Positions 7,745 through 16,121 of a DNA stretch of 64,000 nucleotides are shown piece after piece (position 1 is the first letter of the stretch; each line of letters starts with the position of its first letter). The stretch lies in assembly GCA_016285075.1 (NCBI GenBank), contig JAEEQB010000021.1:1-64000 (forward strand), given 5' to 3'. The stretch is from Prevotella sp. GTDB taxonomy: Bacteria; Bacteroidota; Bacteroidia; Bacteroidales; Bacteroidaceae. The translations under genes and the position numbers were made by a program. The notes under the pieces were generated by a model that was not told where the DNA came from, did not search any database, and was given only the letters and a program-made list of their open reading frames with translations.

Positions 7745-10240
7745 ATGGAACAACAAAAACGTTACGGTCATTTCGATGACCAGCATCGCGAGTATGTCAT
7801 CACAGACCCGCAGACCCCTTGGCCTTGGATCAATTACCTGGGCAACGAAGACTTCTTTTCACTGATCTCCAACACCGCTGGCGGATACTCCTTCTACAAG
7901 GACGCCAAATTCCGCCGTATCACCCGCTACCGCTACAACAATGTGCCGATGGACAACGGCGGCCGCTATTTCTATATCAAAGATGGCGACACTGTGTGGA
8001 ACCCAGGCTGGAAGCCCTGCAAGACACCACTCGACTTCTACGAGTGCCGTCACGGCATGAGCTACACCCGCATCACAGGCCGCAAAAACGACGTAGAGGC
8101 CAGCGTGCTCTTCTTCGTACCCTTGAAGAAATGGTGTGAGGTGCAGAAGCTGACGCTGACGAACTATTCGTCTGCCACCAAACAGCTGAAGCTTTTCTCC
8201 TTCGAGGAGTGGTGTCTCTGGAATGCTGCTACCGACATGGAGAACTTCCAACGCAATTTCTCGACCGGAGAGGTGGAAATAGAGACCACAGCTCCGAACG
8301 GTTCCCCCTCGGGTGCCACGATCTATCACAAGACCGAGTATCGTGAGCGCCGTAACCACTATGCGTTCTACCACGTCAACGCCGAGGTGCAGGGTTTCGA
8401 CACTGACCGCGAGACCTTCGTAGGTCTCTATAATGAGTTTGCCAATCCACAGGCCGTGATGGAAGGCAAGCCACGCAACAGCCACGCCCACGGCTGGAGT
8501 CCCATTGCCTCACACTACATAGAGGTAACGCTGCAGCCTGGTGAGTCGAAGGACTATGTATTCCTCCTCGGCTACGTAGAAAACAAACAAGACGAGAAAT
8601 TCTCCGCCCCTCAGGTCATCAATAAACAGAAGGCTCACACACTCATTGCCAGTCTCGACACCACAGAAAAGGTCAACAAGGCATTTGCTGAGCTCGCAGA
8701 TTATTGGGATGCCCTTCTCAATATATATAATGTACGCACAGGAAATGACAAACTCGACCGCATGGTCAACATATGGAACCAGTACCAATGCATGGTGACG
8801 TTCAACTTCTCTCGTTCGGCTTCGTTCTTCGAGAGTGGTGTTGGCAGGGGCATGGGCTTCCGCGACAGCAACCAGGACCTCGTGGGCTTTGTCCATCAGA
8901 TCCCCCCACGTGCCCGCCAGCGCATCATCGACATTGCTTCTACCCAGTTCCCCGACGGCGGCTGCTACCACCAATACCAGCCTCTTACCAAACGTGGCAA
9001 CAACGATATCGGTGGCGGTTTCAACGATGACCCCTGCTGGCTCATCTTCGGCACAGTAGCCTATATCAAGGAGACGGGTGATTTCTCCATCCTCGACGAG
9101 ATGGTGCCCTTCGACAACCAGCCAGGTACAGAGGTGACACTCTTCGAGCACCTGAAGGTATCGATGGATCATGTCATCAATAACCTCGGCCCCCACATGC
9201 TGCCGCTTATAGGACGTGCCGACTGGAACGACTGTCTGAACCTGAACTGTTTCTCATGGGATCCCAACGAGAGCTTCCAGACTACCGAAAACGTCAGCGA
9301 GGGCACAAAGGCCGAGAGTCTCATGATTGCCGGACTGTTCGTGGTTACCGGCAAGGACTACATCGCCCTTTGCCGTAAACTCAGCACCGTTTGCAACGAC
9401 TCGGCAGCGGTTTACACAGCCGAGGCTGACCGCATGCAGCAGGCTGTCGATGCAATGATTGAGGCAGTGAAGAAGCACGGATGGGACGGCGAATGGTATC
9501 TACGCGCCTACGATTTCTATGGCAACAAGATAGGAAGCAGCGAATGCGAGGAAGCCAAGATCTTCATCGAGTCCCAGGGCTGGTGCACCATGGCGGGCAT
9601 TGGTGCTGAAGAGGGTATGGTGGCCAAGAGTCTTGACTCCTGCAAGAAATACCTGGAGTGTGAACATGGCATGGTGCTCAACAATCCTGCTTTCACCAAG
9701 TATATCTACGAGTACGGCGAGATATCCAGCTATCCCGAAGGCTACAAGGAGAATGCCGGGATCTTCTGCCACAACAATCCTTGGGTCATCATCGGAGAGT
9801 GCATAGCAGGTCGGGGCAACGATGCCTGGAGCCACTATGCCAAGATCCTGCCCAGTTATGTTGAAGAGAAATACCAGACACTGCACAAGGTGGAACCTTA
9901 CGTGAACTGTCAGATGGTAGCCGGCAAGGATGCCTTCCGTCCGGGTGAGGGCAAGAACTCATGGCTCACGGGTACGGCAGCCTGGATGTGGTACACAGTC
10001 TCTGAGTTCATCCTCGGCATCAAACCCGACTACGATGGCATCCGTATAGACCCCTGTCTACCCGAAACAGCTAAGGACTACATTGTCAGCCGCAAGTTCC
10101 GCGAGGCAGAATACGAAATCACCGTCCACCCCAACGGTTCGCAAAAGGGCGTAAAACAGATCGTCGTCGACGGCAACCCCATCGAGGGCACCGTCATCCC
10201 CTACTCCACCGGCAGACACACTGTAGATGTTATGATGTAA
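7745..10240 (+). CDS. Cellobiose phosphorylase (GH94)
   Basis: An 831-residue cytoplasmic enzyme without signal peptide. The N-terminus ([47 protein letters not shown]) follows characterised cellobiose phosphorylases closely, and the catalytic region [14 protein letters not shown] carries the acid residue (Asp at 493 or 496). The enzyme splits cellobiose with phosphate into glucose 1-phosphate and glucose, saving ATP in an anaerobe that imports cellulose fragments. The beta-sandwich, helical linker, (alpha/alpha)6 barrel and C-terminal lid are all of full length. It may be read through from nrdDG, since only 25 bp separate them. Related specificities (cellodextrin, other beta-glucosides) are possible but less likely. 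Confidence 0.93.
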   Translation: MEQQKRYGHFDDQHREYVITDPQTPWPWINYLGNEDFFSLISNTAGGYSFYKDAKFRRITRYRYNNVPMDNGGRYFYIKDGDTVWNPGWKPCKTPLDFYECRHGMSYTRITGRKNDVEASVLFFVPLKKWCEVQKLTLTNYSSATKQLKLFSFEEWCLWNAATDMENFQRNFSTGEVEIETTAPNGSPSGATIYHKTEYRERRNHYAFYHVNAEVQGFDTDRETFVGLYNEFANPQAVMEGKPRNSHAHGWSPIASHYIEVTLQPGESKDYVFLLGYVENKQDEKFSAPQVINKQKAHTLIASLDTTEKVNKAFAELADYWDALLNIYNVRTGNDKLDRMVNIWNQYQCMVTFNFSRSASFFESGVGRGMGFRDSNQDLVGFVHQIPPRARQRIIDIASTQFPDGGCYHQYQPLTKRGNNDIGGGFNDDPCWLIFGTVAYIKETGDFSILDEMVPFDNQPGTEVTLFEHLKVSMDHVINNLGPHMLPLIGRADWNDCLNLNCFSWDPNESFQTTENVSEGTKAESLMIAGLFVVTGKDYIALCRKLSTVCNDSAAVYTAEADRMQQAVDAMIEAVKKHGWDGEWYLRAYDFYGNKIGSSECEEAKIFIESQGWCTMAGIGAEEGMVAKSLDSCKKYLECEHGMVLNNPAFTKYIYEYGEISSYPEGYKENAGIFCHNNPWVIIGECIAGRGNDAWSHYAKILPSYVEEKYQTLHKVEPYVNCQMVAGKDAFRPGEGKNSWLTGTAAWMWYTVSEFILGIKPDYDGIRIDPCLPETAKDYIVSRKFREAEYEITVHPNGSQKGVKQIVVDGNPIEGTVIPYSTGRHTVDVMM

Positions 10241-10259
10241 AGAAAGAGAGAGATGATTG

Positions 10260-10297
10260 AGAACCGCGAGACCTACCATCTCGCGGTTCTTGTTTTT
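10260..10297 (+). terminator. Rho-independent terminator after the GH94 gene
   Basis: A perfect 12-bp stem (AGAACCGCGAGA at 10260-10271, complement at 10279-10290) with a 7-nt loop is followed by TGTTTTT. It sits 19 bp after the GH94 stop and abuts the stop codon of the convergent minus-strand gene, so it may also stop transcription from that side, though without a good U-run there. Confidence 0.9.
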
Positions 10298-12336
10298 CAG
10301 AACTTCCACCGCAGCTGCACGTCCACATCAGTCAGCGATGAGCCGTCCACCTTTTGCAGCCCGGAGCCTGTGACAGAACGGTCCAGATAGTCGGTGACCC
10401 CCAGTTTCGCTGCCACCATCAGGTTGGAGCCCACCTCTATCCGTGCTGTCAGCATATAACGAAGCCCCCTGCCATAGAGCATGGGAAAGTTGAAGGTGTA
10501 AAGCAGTCCCCGTTCATAGGTATAGAGACGGCTGTCGTAGGAGTCGGTGTCGAAGTAGCTGCAGGCAGCATTCACTTTCAGCCACTTGCATCTGTATTCT
10601 GCTTGCTGGGTTACGGCCCACCCCCATTCCACATCGTTCTCCCCGTTCACTCTGCTGCCGTCGGCCTGGGTGTTCAGGCTTAGGCCGAAGTCCGTAGCAT
10701 AGCCTAAAGAGAAGCGTCCACGCTGTTCCTGGCGGTTATAGAGTCCGTTCTTTTCCTTGTTGTCACGCTGCCGCTGGTGCAGACGATAGCGGGCCTGCAG
10801 CTGCCAGTGCCCACGGGGCTTGCAGGTTACCTGAACCAAATGGTCGTTTGCATTGGAAGACTGAGATACCTGATACTTGGGCCAGGCGAAATAGGCCCAA
10901 TCGGTATAAGCCTGTATCTGCCAGGTGGGGGAAGGCTGCCACGTCAACCCTGCATACACACCACTCTCATTCTGAACCCCGGTACCTTCGCTGAAGCTGT
11001 GGGCATAGAGTGAAGTGTACCGGTAGCCATAGAACCGCTGAAGGACCATCAGCCCCAAACCGTCTGCCAACTGGAGGCTGGCACTGTTGATGGTAGCCAG
11101 TGCACCGCATCGGTTCAATGCTGTTTCACCGTTCAGACTCACCCTGCTGCTGGCATAGCCGTAATCGACACTGAAGTTCAGGAAGTCACTGCCACTGGCA
11201 TAATAGCGGCGGTATAGCTCTTTCGTATCAGGACGTAGGCGGCGGTCCAGATGGGTATAGATAGCAGTGATACCCAGACGGAAGCGTCCCATGCGACTGC
11301 TCAACCTGGCACCGAGAGCAGTAGCATGTGTATTATTCTTCTTCTCGAGTTCGCTGAGCGTACGATGGTAGCCGTTTTTCACCAGGGTCTGCGCCTCCTG
11401 CTCCTTGTTCAACGTGGCATCCATGGGCCTATAGCTGGCAAAGGCTGCTGCCGTAAGCCCTTTCTTCAACCGATAGCTAAGTGCAGCACCCTGGAAATAG
11501 TCGGCCTGAGAACGTGAGGAATGCGCACGGATAGTATTGGCAGTGCGCCCTAAACTCTGAAGCGTAGCCAACTTACCCAACCCGAAACTGTTGTTCAGCA
11601 CCAGTCCCATGCCTGCCGACAACCTGTACTTCCCCACGACTGCCGACTCCAGACGTCCCAAGTGGCGCAGCTGCACATAGAAGGAATAAAAGTCATAGCC
11701 CATCGTGTTACCTCTCCGGAAGAACGGTTCCCCACTGTCCTGAGCCCCGAGGAAGCCTGCCTTCACGTAGTCCCCATAGTTGAATCCGTACTGTACCCAA
11801 TGTTTCTGCGGATAGCCCAGATATCCGTTCTTGTCGCCCTTCCTCTCATAAAGCGGTATGCGCATATAGGCCGTCAGATTCTGCCGACCATACCTCATGA
11901 TGTCCTTCAGTCTGGGGAAACTGGGTTTCTTCTTCATGCCTATGCAACAGAAACACTTCAAAAGCTGAATGTAGTGATAATCCAACGATTCCACCATCCG
12001 CAATTCATTCATCGACTTCATCGGACCGTAGCGGTCGAGATATTCCATCAAATCCTCCACCTGCTGAGACGTCAGGAACGGCAGCGATTCCAGTTCCTCG
12101 CGTGTCGCTGTATTCAGATCCAAGGGCTGCTGCTCCAGCTGAGTAAGCATCTGAAGCATCTCTTCCCACTCTGCCGATTCCCCGTCTTCCACCGTCATCA
12201 CCTCCCGCAGCACATCCTCCCACGACTGTTCATCGTCAGTCTGGGCCACTATGGGAAAAGGCACAAAAAGGAAAAGGCAAAGAAGCAAAAAACAGCTTCC
12301 CCACCCCTGCCACTGATCTATGTAACAGCTTTTCAC
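10297..12336 (-). CDS. Helix-hairpin-helix protein with predicted outer-membrane beta-barrel
   Basis: A 679-residue exported protein. A hydrophobic signal (residues about 12-32, ending VAQ) leads into an acidic linker. ComEA-like helix-hairpin-helix repeats follow (LDLNTATREELESLPFLTSQQVEDLMEYLDRYGPMKSMNEL, about 73-115), and from about 150 a long alternating aromatic/polar sequence typical of an outer-membrane beta-barrel runs to a C-terminal phenylalanine (RWKF). Such HHH-barrel proteins are common in Bacteroidota. HHH motifs usually contact DNA, so a role in DNA uptake is conceivable but unproven; a protein-protein role is equally possible. It stands alone and converges on the GH94 operon. 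Confidence 0.8.
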   Translation of the reverse strand: MKSCYIDQWQGWGSCFLLLCLFLFVPFPIVAQTDDEQSWEDVLREVMTVEDGESAEWEEMLQMLTQLEQQPLDLNTATREELESLPFLTSQQVEDLMEYLDRYGPMKSMNELRMVESLDYHYIQLLKCFCCIGMKKKPSFPRLKDIMRYGRQNLTAYMRIPLYERKGDKNGYLGYPQKHWVQYGFNYGDYVKAGFLGAQDSGEPFFRRGNTMGYDFYSFYVQLRHLGRLESAVVGKYRLSAGMGLVLNNSFGLGKLATLQSLGRTANTIRAHSSRSQADYFQGAALSYRLKKGLTAAAFASYRPMDATLNKEQEAQTLVKNGYHRTLSELEKKNNTHATALGARLSSRMGRFRLGITAIYTHLDRRLRPDTKELYRRYYASGSDFLNFSVDYGYASSRVSLNGETALNRCGALATINSASLQLADGLGLMVLQRFYGYRYTSLYAHSFSEGTGVQNESGVYAGLTWQPSPTWQIQAYTDWAYFAWPKYQVSQSSNANDHLVQVTCKPRGHWQLQARYRLHQRQRDNKEKNGLYNRQEQRGRFSLGYATDFGLSLNTQADGSRVNGENDVEWGWAVTQQAEYRCKWLKVNAACSYFDTDSYDSRLYTYERGLLYTFNFPMLYGRGLRYMLTARIEVGSNLMVAAKLGVTDYLDRSVTGSGLQKVDGSSLTDVDVQLRWKF

Positions 12337-12586
12337 ATGACAAAGGTACGAATTAGTAAGAAAAATACAAAATAAACAAACAGCTTTTTGTCTTTTTTGC
12401 CTAACAAAATCACCTCCGGGTGCAAAGTCTGAGATACTTTTAACCCGAATCGGTCATTAGCGTTATGATGAAAACAGCCTTTATTTTGGAACAGATGTCT
12501 TGCTGCTTTGAGTGTGCAATAGGGTTCCATTGTAATCGAAAAGCGGCAGGGCAGATGACAAGAAGAAAGCTTGTTAGCGCATAACA

Positions 12587-12835
12587 GCGTTGTTTCTCGC
12601 TCAGTCCTTCTGCCAGCAACCTCACAATGGCCATCCACTCCGTGTTCTCCAAAGTGCGGTGACTGTCGGCATCGGAGGCGAAGCGTTGCAGCACCCTTTC
12701 CTCGTCGGCCAGTATCTTCAGCGAGAGCGAGAATACCATGCGCTGGCAGTTCTGCACCACCAGACGAAACGCGGCCTTGTCGCCGCGTTGGCACCGAATA
12801 ATCGTCTCGCTATCTATCTGCACCGTTTTGTTCAT
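12587..12835 (-). pseudogene. Decayed ECF sigma-70 factor
   Basis: The minus-strand reading from 12835 starts like an intact Bacteroidota ECF sigma factor (IIRCQRGDKAAFRLVVQNCQRMVFSLSLKILADEE, region 2.1-2.2). It then jumps directly to the inter-domain and early region 4 sequence (DADSHRTLENTEWMAIVRLLAEGLSEKQR). The helix of region 2.4 that reads the -10 box is absent, an apparent internal deletion of roughly 60-70 residues. After EKQR (about 12587) the frame loses all similarity, so the DNA-binding helix of region 4 is gone too. The open frame continues by chance to 12440. No anti-sigma gene remains beside it. Confidence 0.8.
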
Positions 12836-12883
12836 TGCTCTATTAAGTATACGACAAAGTTAGGCAAAAGTCGAAAAATAGGC

Positions 12884-12949
12884 TTCACTTTTTTATGAAT
12901 ATCACAAATTGACGACAAAATCAGTATATTTTCTTCACTTTTAAGTGAA
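12884..12949 (+). promoter_or_regulatory. Paired operator-like palindromes before the toxin-antitoxin operon
   Basis: Two 16-bp sites start exactly 50 bp apart: TTCACTTTTTTATGAA (12884-12899) and the better palindrome TTCACTTTTAAGTGAA (12934-12949). They agree at 13 of 16 positions. A -7 element, TATCTTTG at 12968-12975, follows just before the toxin ATG. The spacing puts both sites on the same face of the helix, as expected for cooperative binding of the HTH antitoxin. Binding is inferred. Confidence 0.65.
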
Positions 12950-12997
12950 TTATAAGAAAAAAGTTGTATCTTTGCACTGGGTAAATGACAATGAGCA

Positions 12998-13474
12998 ATG
13001 AAGACGATTAATTTGAAAACCATCGAGCAGAACGACAACGTGAGCCTGTACTCTATTTGCTTCAACGGCAATGACGTGTCAGAGTATGAGGACTTCCTGA
13101 TGAAGTTCAAAGATAACTCTACGCTGAATTAAGATTTCCAGCGCATACTCCTTGCATTGGAAAAGATTATCGACCGTGGGGCGCTTGAACGGTTTTTCCG
13201 CATAGAGGGCAAGATGAATGACCGAGTTTCCGCTTTGGCTATCGACTCCAGGAAGTTGCGTCTGTATTGTCTGCGTATCTCTGACCAGATTCTCATTGTT
13301 GGCAATGGAGGTGTCAAGACCACACGGACTTACCAGGAGGATGAGCAGTTGAGTGGCTATGTGATGGATTTGCAGCGTTTCGATGAGCTATTGAAACAGG
13401 CTCAGCAGAACAGCAGCATCACAATTGAGAAAAACATGATAGTGGGAATAGACAACAAAGTATTTGAGATATGA
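12998..13474 (+). pseudogene. Toxin-antitoxin toxin-like gene interrupted by an in-frame TAA
   Basis: Reading from ATG 12998 gives MKTINLKTIEQNDNVSLYSI... for 44 codons, then TAA (13130-13132). It continues in the same frame with DFQRILLALEKIIDRGALERFFRIEG and RLYCLRISDQILIVGNGGVKTTRTYQ to a TGA at 13472-13474. The two halves together make one 158-codon protein resembling the HigB/RelE-like partner encoded before XRE antitoxins in Bacteroidota. The single change (probably from AAA or GAA to TAA) likely inactivates it. Restart at TTG 13157 or ATG 13215 could still yield a shortened product. The end overlaps the antitoxin start as ATGA. Confidence 0.75.
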
Positions 13475-13737
13475 TTACCAATCCGTTATTTCGCGAGTGT
13501 CTGGCAAACGTCTCAGATGAGACCCGTGCCGAGTTCAATCTCTCGTTTGAGATTGCTGACCGCATTGATGCCTTGCTTAAGAAGAAAGGCATCACACAGA
13601 AAGAATTGGCCGCAAAGATGGGTAAACGGGAGTCGGAAATATCTAAATGGCTCACAGGTCGTCATAATTTCACGACCAAAACGCTTGCTGGCATATCGCT
13701 GGCCCTTGGCGAGCCAATCATTAGTGTGCCAGCATAA
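13471..13737 (+). CDS. XRE-family helix-turn-helix antitoxin
   Basis: An 88-residue cytoplasmic protein with a Cro/CI-type HTH at about 37-80 (KGITQKELAAKMGKRESEISKWLTGRHNFTTKTLAGISLALG). The N-terminal stretch DETRAEFNLSFEIADRIDALLKK is typical of HigA-like antitoxins. Its ATG overlaps the stop of the upstream toxin frame by four bases, as in type II toxin-antitoxin operons with toxin first. It should neutralise the toxin and repress the operon through the two palindromes at 12884 and 12934. The reading frame is intact even though the toxin is interrupted. Confidence 0.88.
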   Translation: MITNPLFRECLANVSDETRAEFNLSFEIADRIDALLKKKGITQKELAAKMGKRESEISKWLTGRHNFTTKTLAGISLALGEPIISVPA

Positions 13738-13765
13738 AGTTCTTCTATATCCAATGGACTGTCGA

Positions 13766-14146
13766 TTACCTCGTCAGCCCATTATGATTCTCCAACTTCT
13801 CTATCCGCCAGTCATATTTGCCATCCATGATGTCACCCACCTCACTGTCTGCGCGATGCAGCTCCATGTCAGTGAGTTTACCTATCTCCTTGGCAACCCA
13901 GACGAGCCACTGCGCCACATTCTTGACTGTAGTTGCGGCAATTTCTGCGAGACTCGCTATGAAGTTCTTGATGGCTGATGCCTCTTCGTCAAAGAAGATG
14001 GAGCCATGATTGCCACCGCTACAGCCTGAGCCTGAGCGAGCAAAGTCAGCAATGGCATCCGACGGTGCCCGCATCTCAGAGACATCTTCCCATTCACCTA
14101 GGTTCCTAATGTATTGGACAAGTAAATGCTTCATGGCGGTGGGCAT
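13766..14146 (-). CDS. Hypothetical protein
   Basis: About 126 residues from an ATG at 14146 (MPTAMKHLLVQYIRNLGEWE...); a second ATG lies four codons in, and the open frame extends further upstream to a TTG at 14188. I do not recognise a family. The C-terminal half has a helical segment (ATTVKNVAQWLVWVAKEIGKL) and the sequence is soluble with no signal peptide. It converges on the antitoxin gene and is divergent from mnmA. A glycine/serine stretch (SGSGCSGGNHGS) in the middle is unusual. It may be a real small gene or a fragment of a larger one. Confidence 0.4.
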   Translation of the reverse strand: MPTAMKHLLVQYIRNLGEWEDVSEMRAPSDAIADFARSGSGCSGGNHGSIFFDEEASAIKNFIASLAEIAATTVKNVAQWLVWVAKEIGKLTDMELHRADSEVGDIMDGKYDWRIEKLENHNGLTR

Positions 14147-14307
14147 CTCATCGGAGTCGAAGCGCTGGCTGTTGGAGAAAGCTATCAATGCCGGGAGCCT
14201 GTCTAATGGAAAAATAAAAACTCTGCAAGAAATCAGGCAGAATTATTTTCTGCCTTTGAGTTCGTCATGAAAAACGGCCAGTTCATCAATATATTTTCCA
14301 GATTGTT

Positions 14308-14337
14308 TTGCTTTTTGCCCGATTTGCACTAACTTTG
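14308..14337 (+). promoter_or_regulatory. Promoter of mnmA
   Basis: TTG at 14308-14310, a 19-bp spacer, and TAACTTTG at 14330-14337 match the Bacteroidota consensus and have the same spacing as the nrdD promoter. The predicted transcription start, 6-8 bases after the -7 box, falls at about 14343-14345, on the first ATG of mnmA. Confidence 0.75.
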
Positions 14338-14343
14338 CACCCG

Positions 14344-15447
14344 ATGGAAATGAAAGAACTGGAAAACAAGCGGACAGCCGTGCTGCTCTCGGGCGGCGTG
14401 GACAGCAGTGTGGTGGTGTACGAACTGGTAAAGGCTGGTCTTCAGCCCGACTGTTTCTATATCAAGATAGGACCTGAGGAGGAAGAGGAATGGGACTGCT
14501 CAAGCGAGGAAGACCTGGAAATGGCCACAGCCGTCGCCCATAAGTACGGATGCAGGCTGGAGGTGGTAGACTGCCACCGCGAATACTGGGACCAGGTGAC
14601 TCGCTATACCATGGACAAGGTTCGCGCAGGACTGACCCCTAATCCCGACGTGATGTGCAACCGCCTCATCAAGTTCGGTGCCTTTCACGAGAAACGCGGC
14701 CACGACTACGACCTCATCGCCACGGGTCACTATGCGCAGACCGAGACCGACGATGGGTACAAATGGCTCGTCACCAGTCCCGACCCCGTCAAGGACCAGA
14801 CCGACTTCCTGGCGCAGATCTGCGACTGGCAGCTCAGGAAAGCACTCTTCCCCATCGGCCACATGATGAAGGACGAGGTGCGCCGAATAGCCGAGCAGGA
14901 GCATCTGGTCAGTGCCCGGCGCAAGGACTCACAGGGCATCTGCTTCCTGGGAAAGATCAACTACAACGACTACATACGCCGCTATCTGGGCGAACAGCCC
15001 GGCGATGTCATAGAATTGGAGACGGGCCGCAGGATAGGCCAGCACCGCGGGCTATGGTTCCACACCATAGGCCAGCGTAAGGGCATGGGCTTCGGCGGAG
15101 GCCCGTGGTTCGTGGTGAAGAAGGACATCGACAGGAATATCATCTACGTGTCCCACGGCTACGACCCCGACACCGCCTACCGCGACGTTTTCCAAATCCG
15201 CGACTTCCATTGGCTCACCCTGCCCATTGAGCAACTGCAGGACTATCGTGAAGGAGAACCGATGAACATCACCTTCAAGATACGCCATACCCCCGAGTTC
15301 CATCAGGGATCATTGCTCCGTACGGGCGAAGGCAACTTCATTGTCCGTTCTACCACCCGCATTCACGGCGTGGCTCCAGGTCAGTTCTGTGTCGTCTACG
15401 ACGCCTGCCACCACCGCTGCTACGGATCAGGAGAAATCACGGTTTGA
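14344..15447 (+). CDS. mnmA: tRNA-specific 2-thiouridylase MnmA
   Basis: A 367-residue enzyme that thiolates U34 of tRNA Lys, Glu and Gln at position 2. It has the PP-loop ATP motif LLSGGVDSSV near the N-terminus, the first catalytic cysteine in PNPDVMCNRLIKF, the second in GICFLGKINYNDYI, and the C-terminal barrel ending CYGSGEITV. The start is ATG 14344 (or 14350 two codons on). An in-frame ATG at 14308 is rejected because it lies in the promoter. No ribosome-binding site can fit before the first ATG, so the mRNA may be nearly leaderless. The last codons form one arm of a terminator hairpin. Confidence 0.93.
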   Translation: MEMKELENKRTAVLLSGGVDSSVVVYELVKAGLQPDCFYIKIGPEEEEEWDCSSEEDLEMATAVAHKYGCRLEVVDCHREYWDQVTRYTMDKVRAGLTPNPDVMCNRLIKFGAFHEKRGHDYDLIATGHYAQTETDDGYKWLVTSPDPVKDQTDFLAQICDWQLRKALFPIGHMMKDEVRRIAEQEHLVSARRKDSQGICFLGKINYNDYIRRYLGEQPGDVIELETGRRIGQHRGLWFHTIGQRKGMGFGGGPWFVVKKDIDRNIIYVSHGYDPDTAYRDVFQIRDFHWLTLPIEQLQDYREGEPMNITFKIRHTPEFHQGSLLRTGEGNFIVRSTTRIHGVAPGQFCVVYDACHHRCYGSGEITV

Positions 15448-15460
15448 TCCGTTTTTCTTT
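15422..15460 (+). terminator. Terminator overlapping the end of mnmA
   Basis: ACGGATCA (15422-15429) pairs with TGATCCGT (15445-15452), and TTTTCTTT follows. The right arm starts with the mnmA stop codon TGA (15445-15447), so the coding end and the terminator share sequence. Confidence 0.7.
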
Positions 15461-15523
15461 AGTGGTGGTAAACGCTGGCTTTAGTAACGGTAAACCCCGT
15501 TTTTAGTGACTGTAAAATCAGGA
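15458..15523. repeat. 22-bp periodic array A (3 units)
   Basis: TTTAGT recurs at 15458, 15480 and 15502, exactly 22 bp apart. Each copy is followed by a variable tetra- or pentamer and GTAAA, giving a TTTA...TAAA half-palindromic core, then a less conserved spacer. It starts right after the mnmA terminator. Units resemble those of array E (TAAACCCCG and CTTTA-TA segments in common). Confidence 0.8.
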
Positions 15524-16067
15524 GCAATAATAGTTGACCCGTTAGGCACATGAGAAAAGCACTGAGAAAGACGGACTACCCATCGTCACATTTCTTCGTC
15601 ATCACTTTACTTGGAATGGCAGATGCCGAGACGGGAGCTAATCCGCTCAGGCACTGAACCTCGTTCACACCCGTTCTCTCCTCGGTTCACAAGGGATGTC
15701 AACGGCAGAGAGAACGTAAGCGGATAAGCGAGAGTGGCAAGGTGAACTGACTCTTCATACCCCATGCAATGTATTCATAGTCAAGAAAGGAACGGACGTT
15801 GAACTCGGAAAGAGGTTGATTATGATGGGTTATGAACGCAAGTGTAACAGCAGGGGATCGCTCTTCCGTATCGAAGAGAAATAGTCCCTAAAAGTAAAAC
15901 AATCCATTTTTCGACCTTGAACTTCGTTTGAGCACGTTCACGCTCGATAAAGCATGAGCAAGCTCTGCTTTATTCTCACTTCATCACAACCTCGCTTCTG
16001 TTCCTCGCACAGATGCCCTTGCCTATGGCAAGGGCTGGCTGTGCCCTATATGTGGAGTTTTGGATTC

Positions 16068-16110
16068 AGAATCAAGGGATTCTTATTCAAAAAATGAGCC
16101 CCTTGATTCT
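16068..16110. repeat. Short REP-like inverted repeat
   Basis: AGAATCAAGGG (16068-16078) is the exact complement of CCCTTGATTCT (16100-16110). The same AGAATCA/TGATTCT ends appear on the longer hairpin at 59734-59810, so this looks like a shortened member of the same dispersed family. Confidence 0.55.
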
Positions 16111-16121
16111 TTGTATTCCAA

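Larger units (their letters stand above)
15448..16121. other. Intergenic region with array, nested inverted repeats and hairpins
   Basis: No credible gene. In order it holds the 22-bp array A (15458-15523) and nested complementary segments at 15637-15729 (GCTAATCCGCT with AGCGGATAAGC, CGTTCTCTC with GAGAGAACG). Next come an AAAGC/GCTTT hairpin near 15945-15975 and a strong hairpin at 16007-16044 (GCACAG, GCCCTTGCC, loop TAT, GGCAAGGGC, CTGTGC). A short REP-like inverted repeat lies at 16068-16110. The 15640-15900 stretch looks like a folded RNA, perhaps a decayed group II intron, but this is uncertain. Confidence 0.6.

Noticed and set aside
12333..12794. A 153-residue frame overlapping the sigma relic
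   Set aside because: Arg/Gly-rich shadow of the sigma-factor frame that continues into AT-rich non-coding DNA.
14308..14343. Upstream start for mnmA at 14308
   Set aside because: The added codons are the promoter itself (TTG and TAACTTTG elements), so they cannot be transcribed from it.
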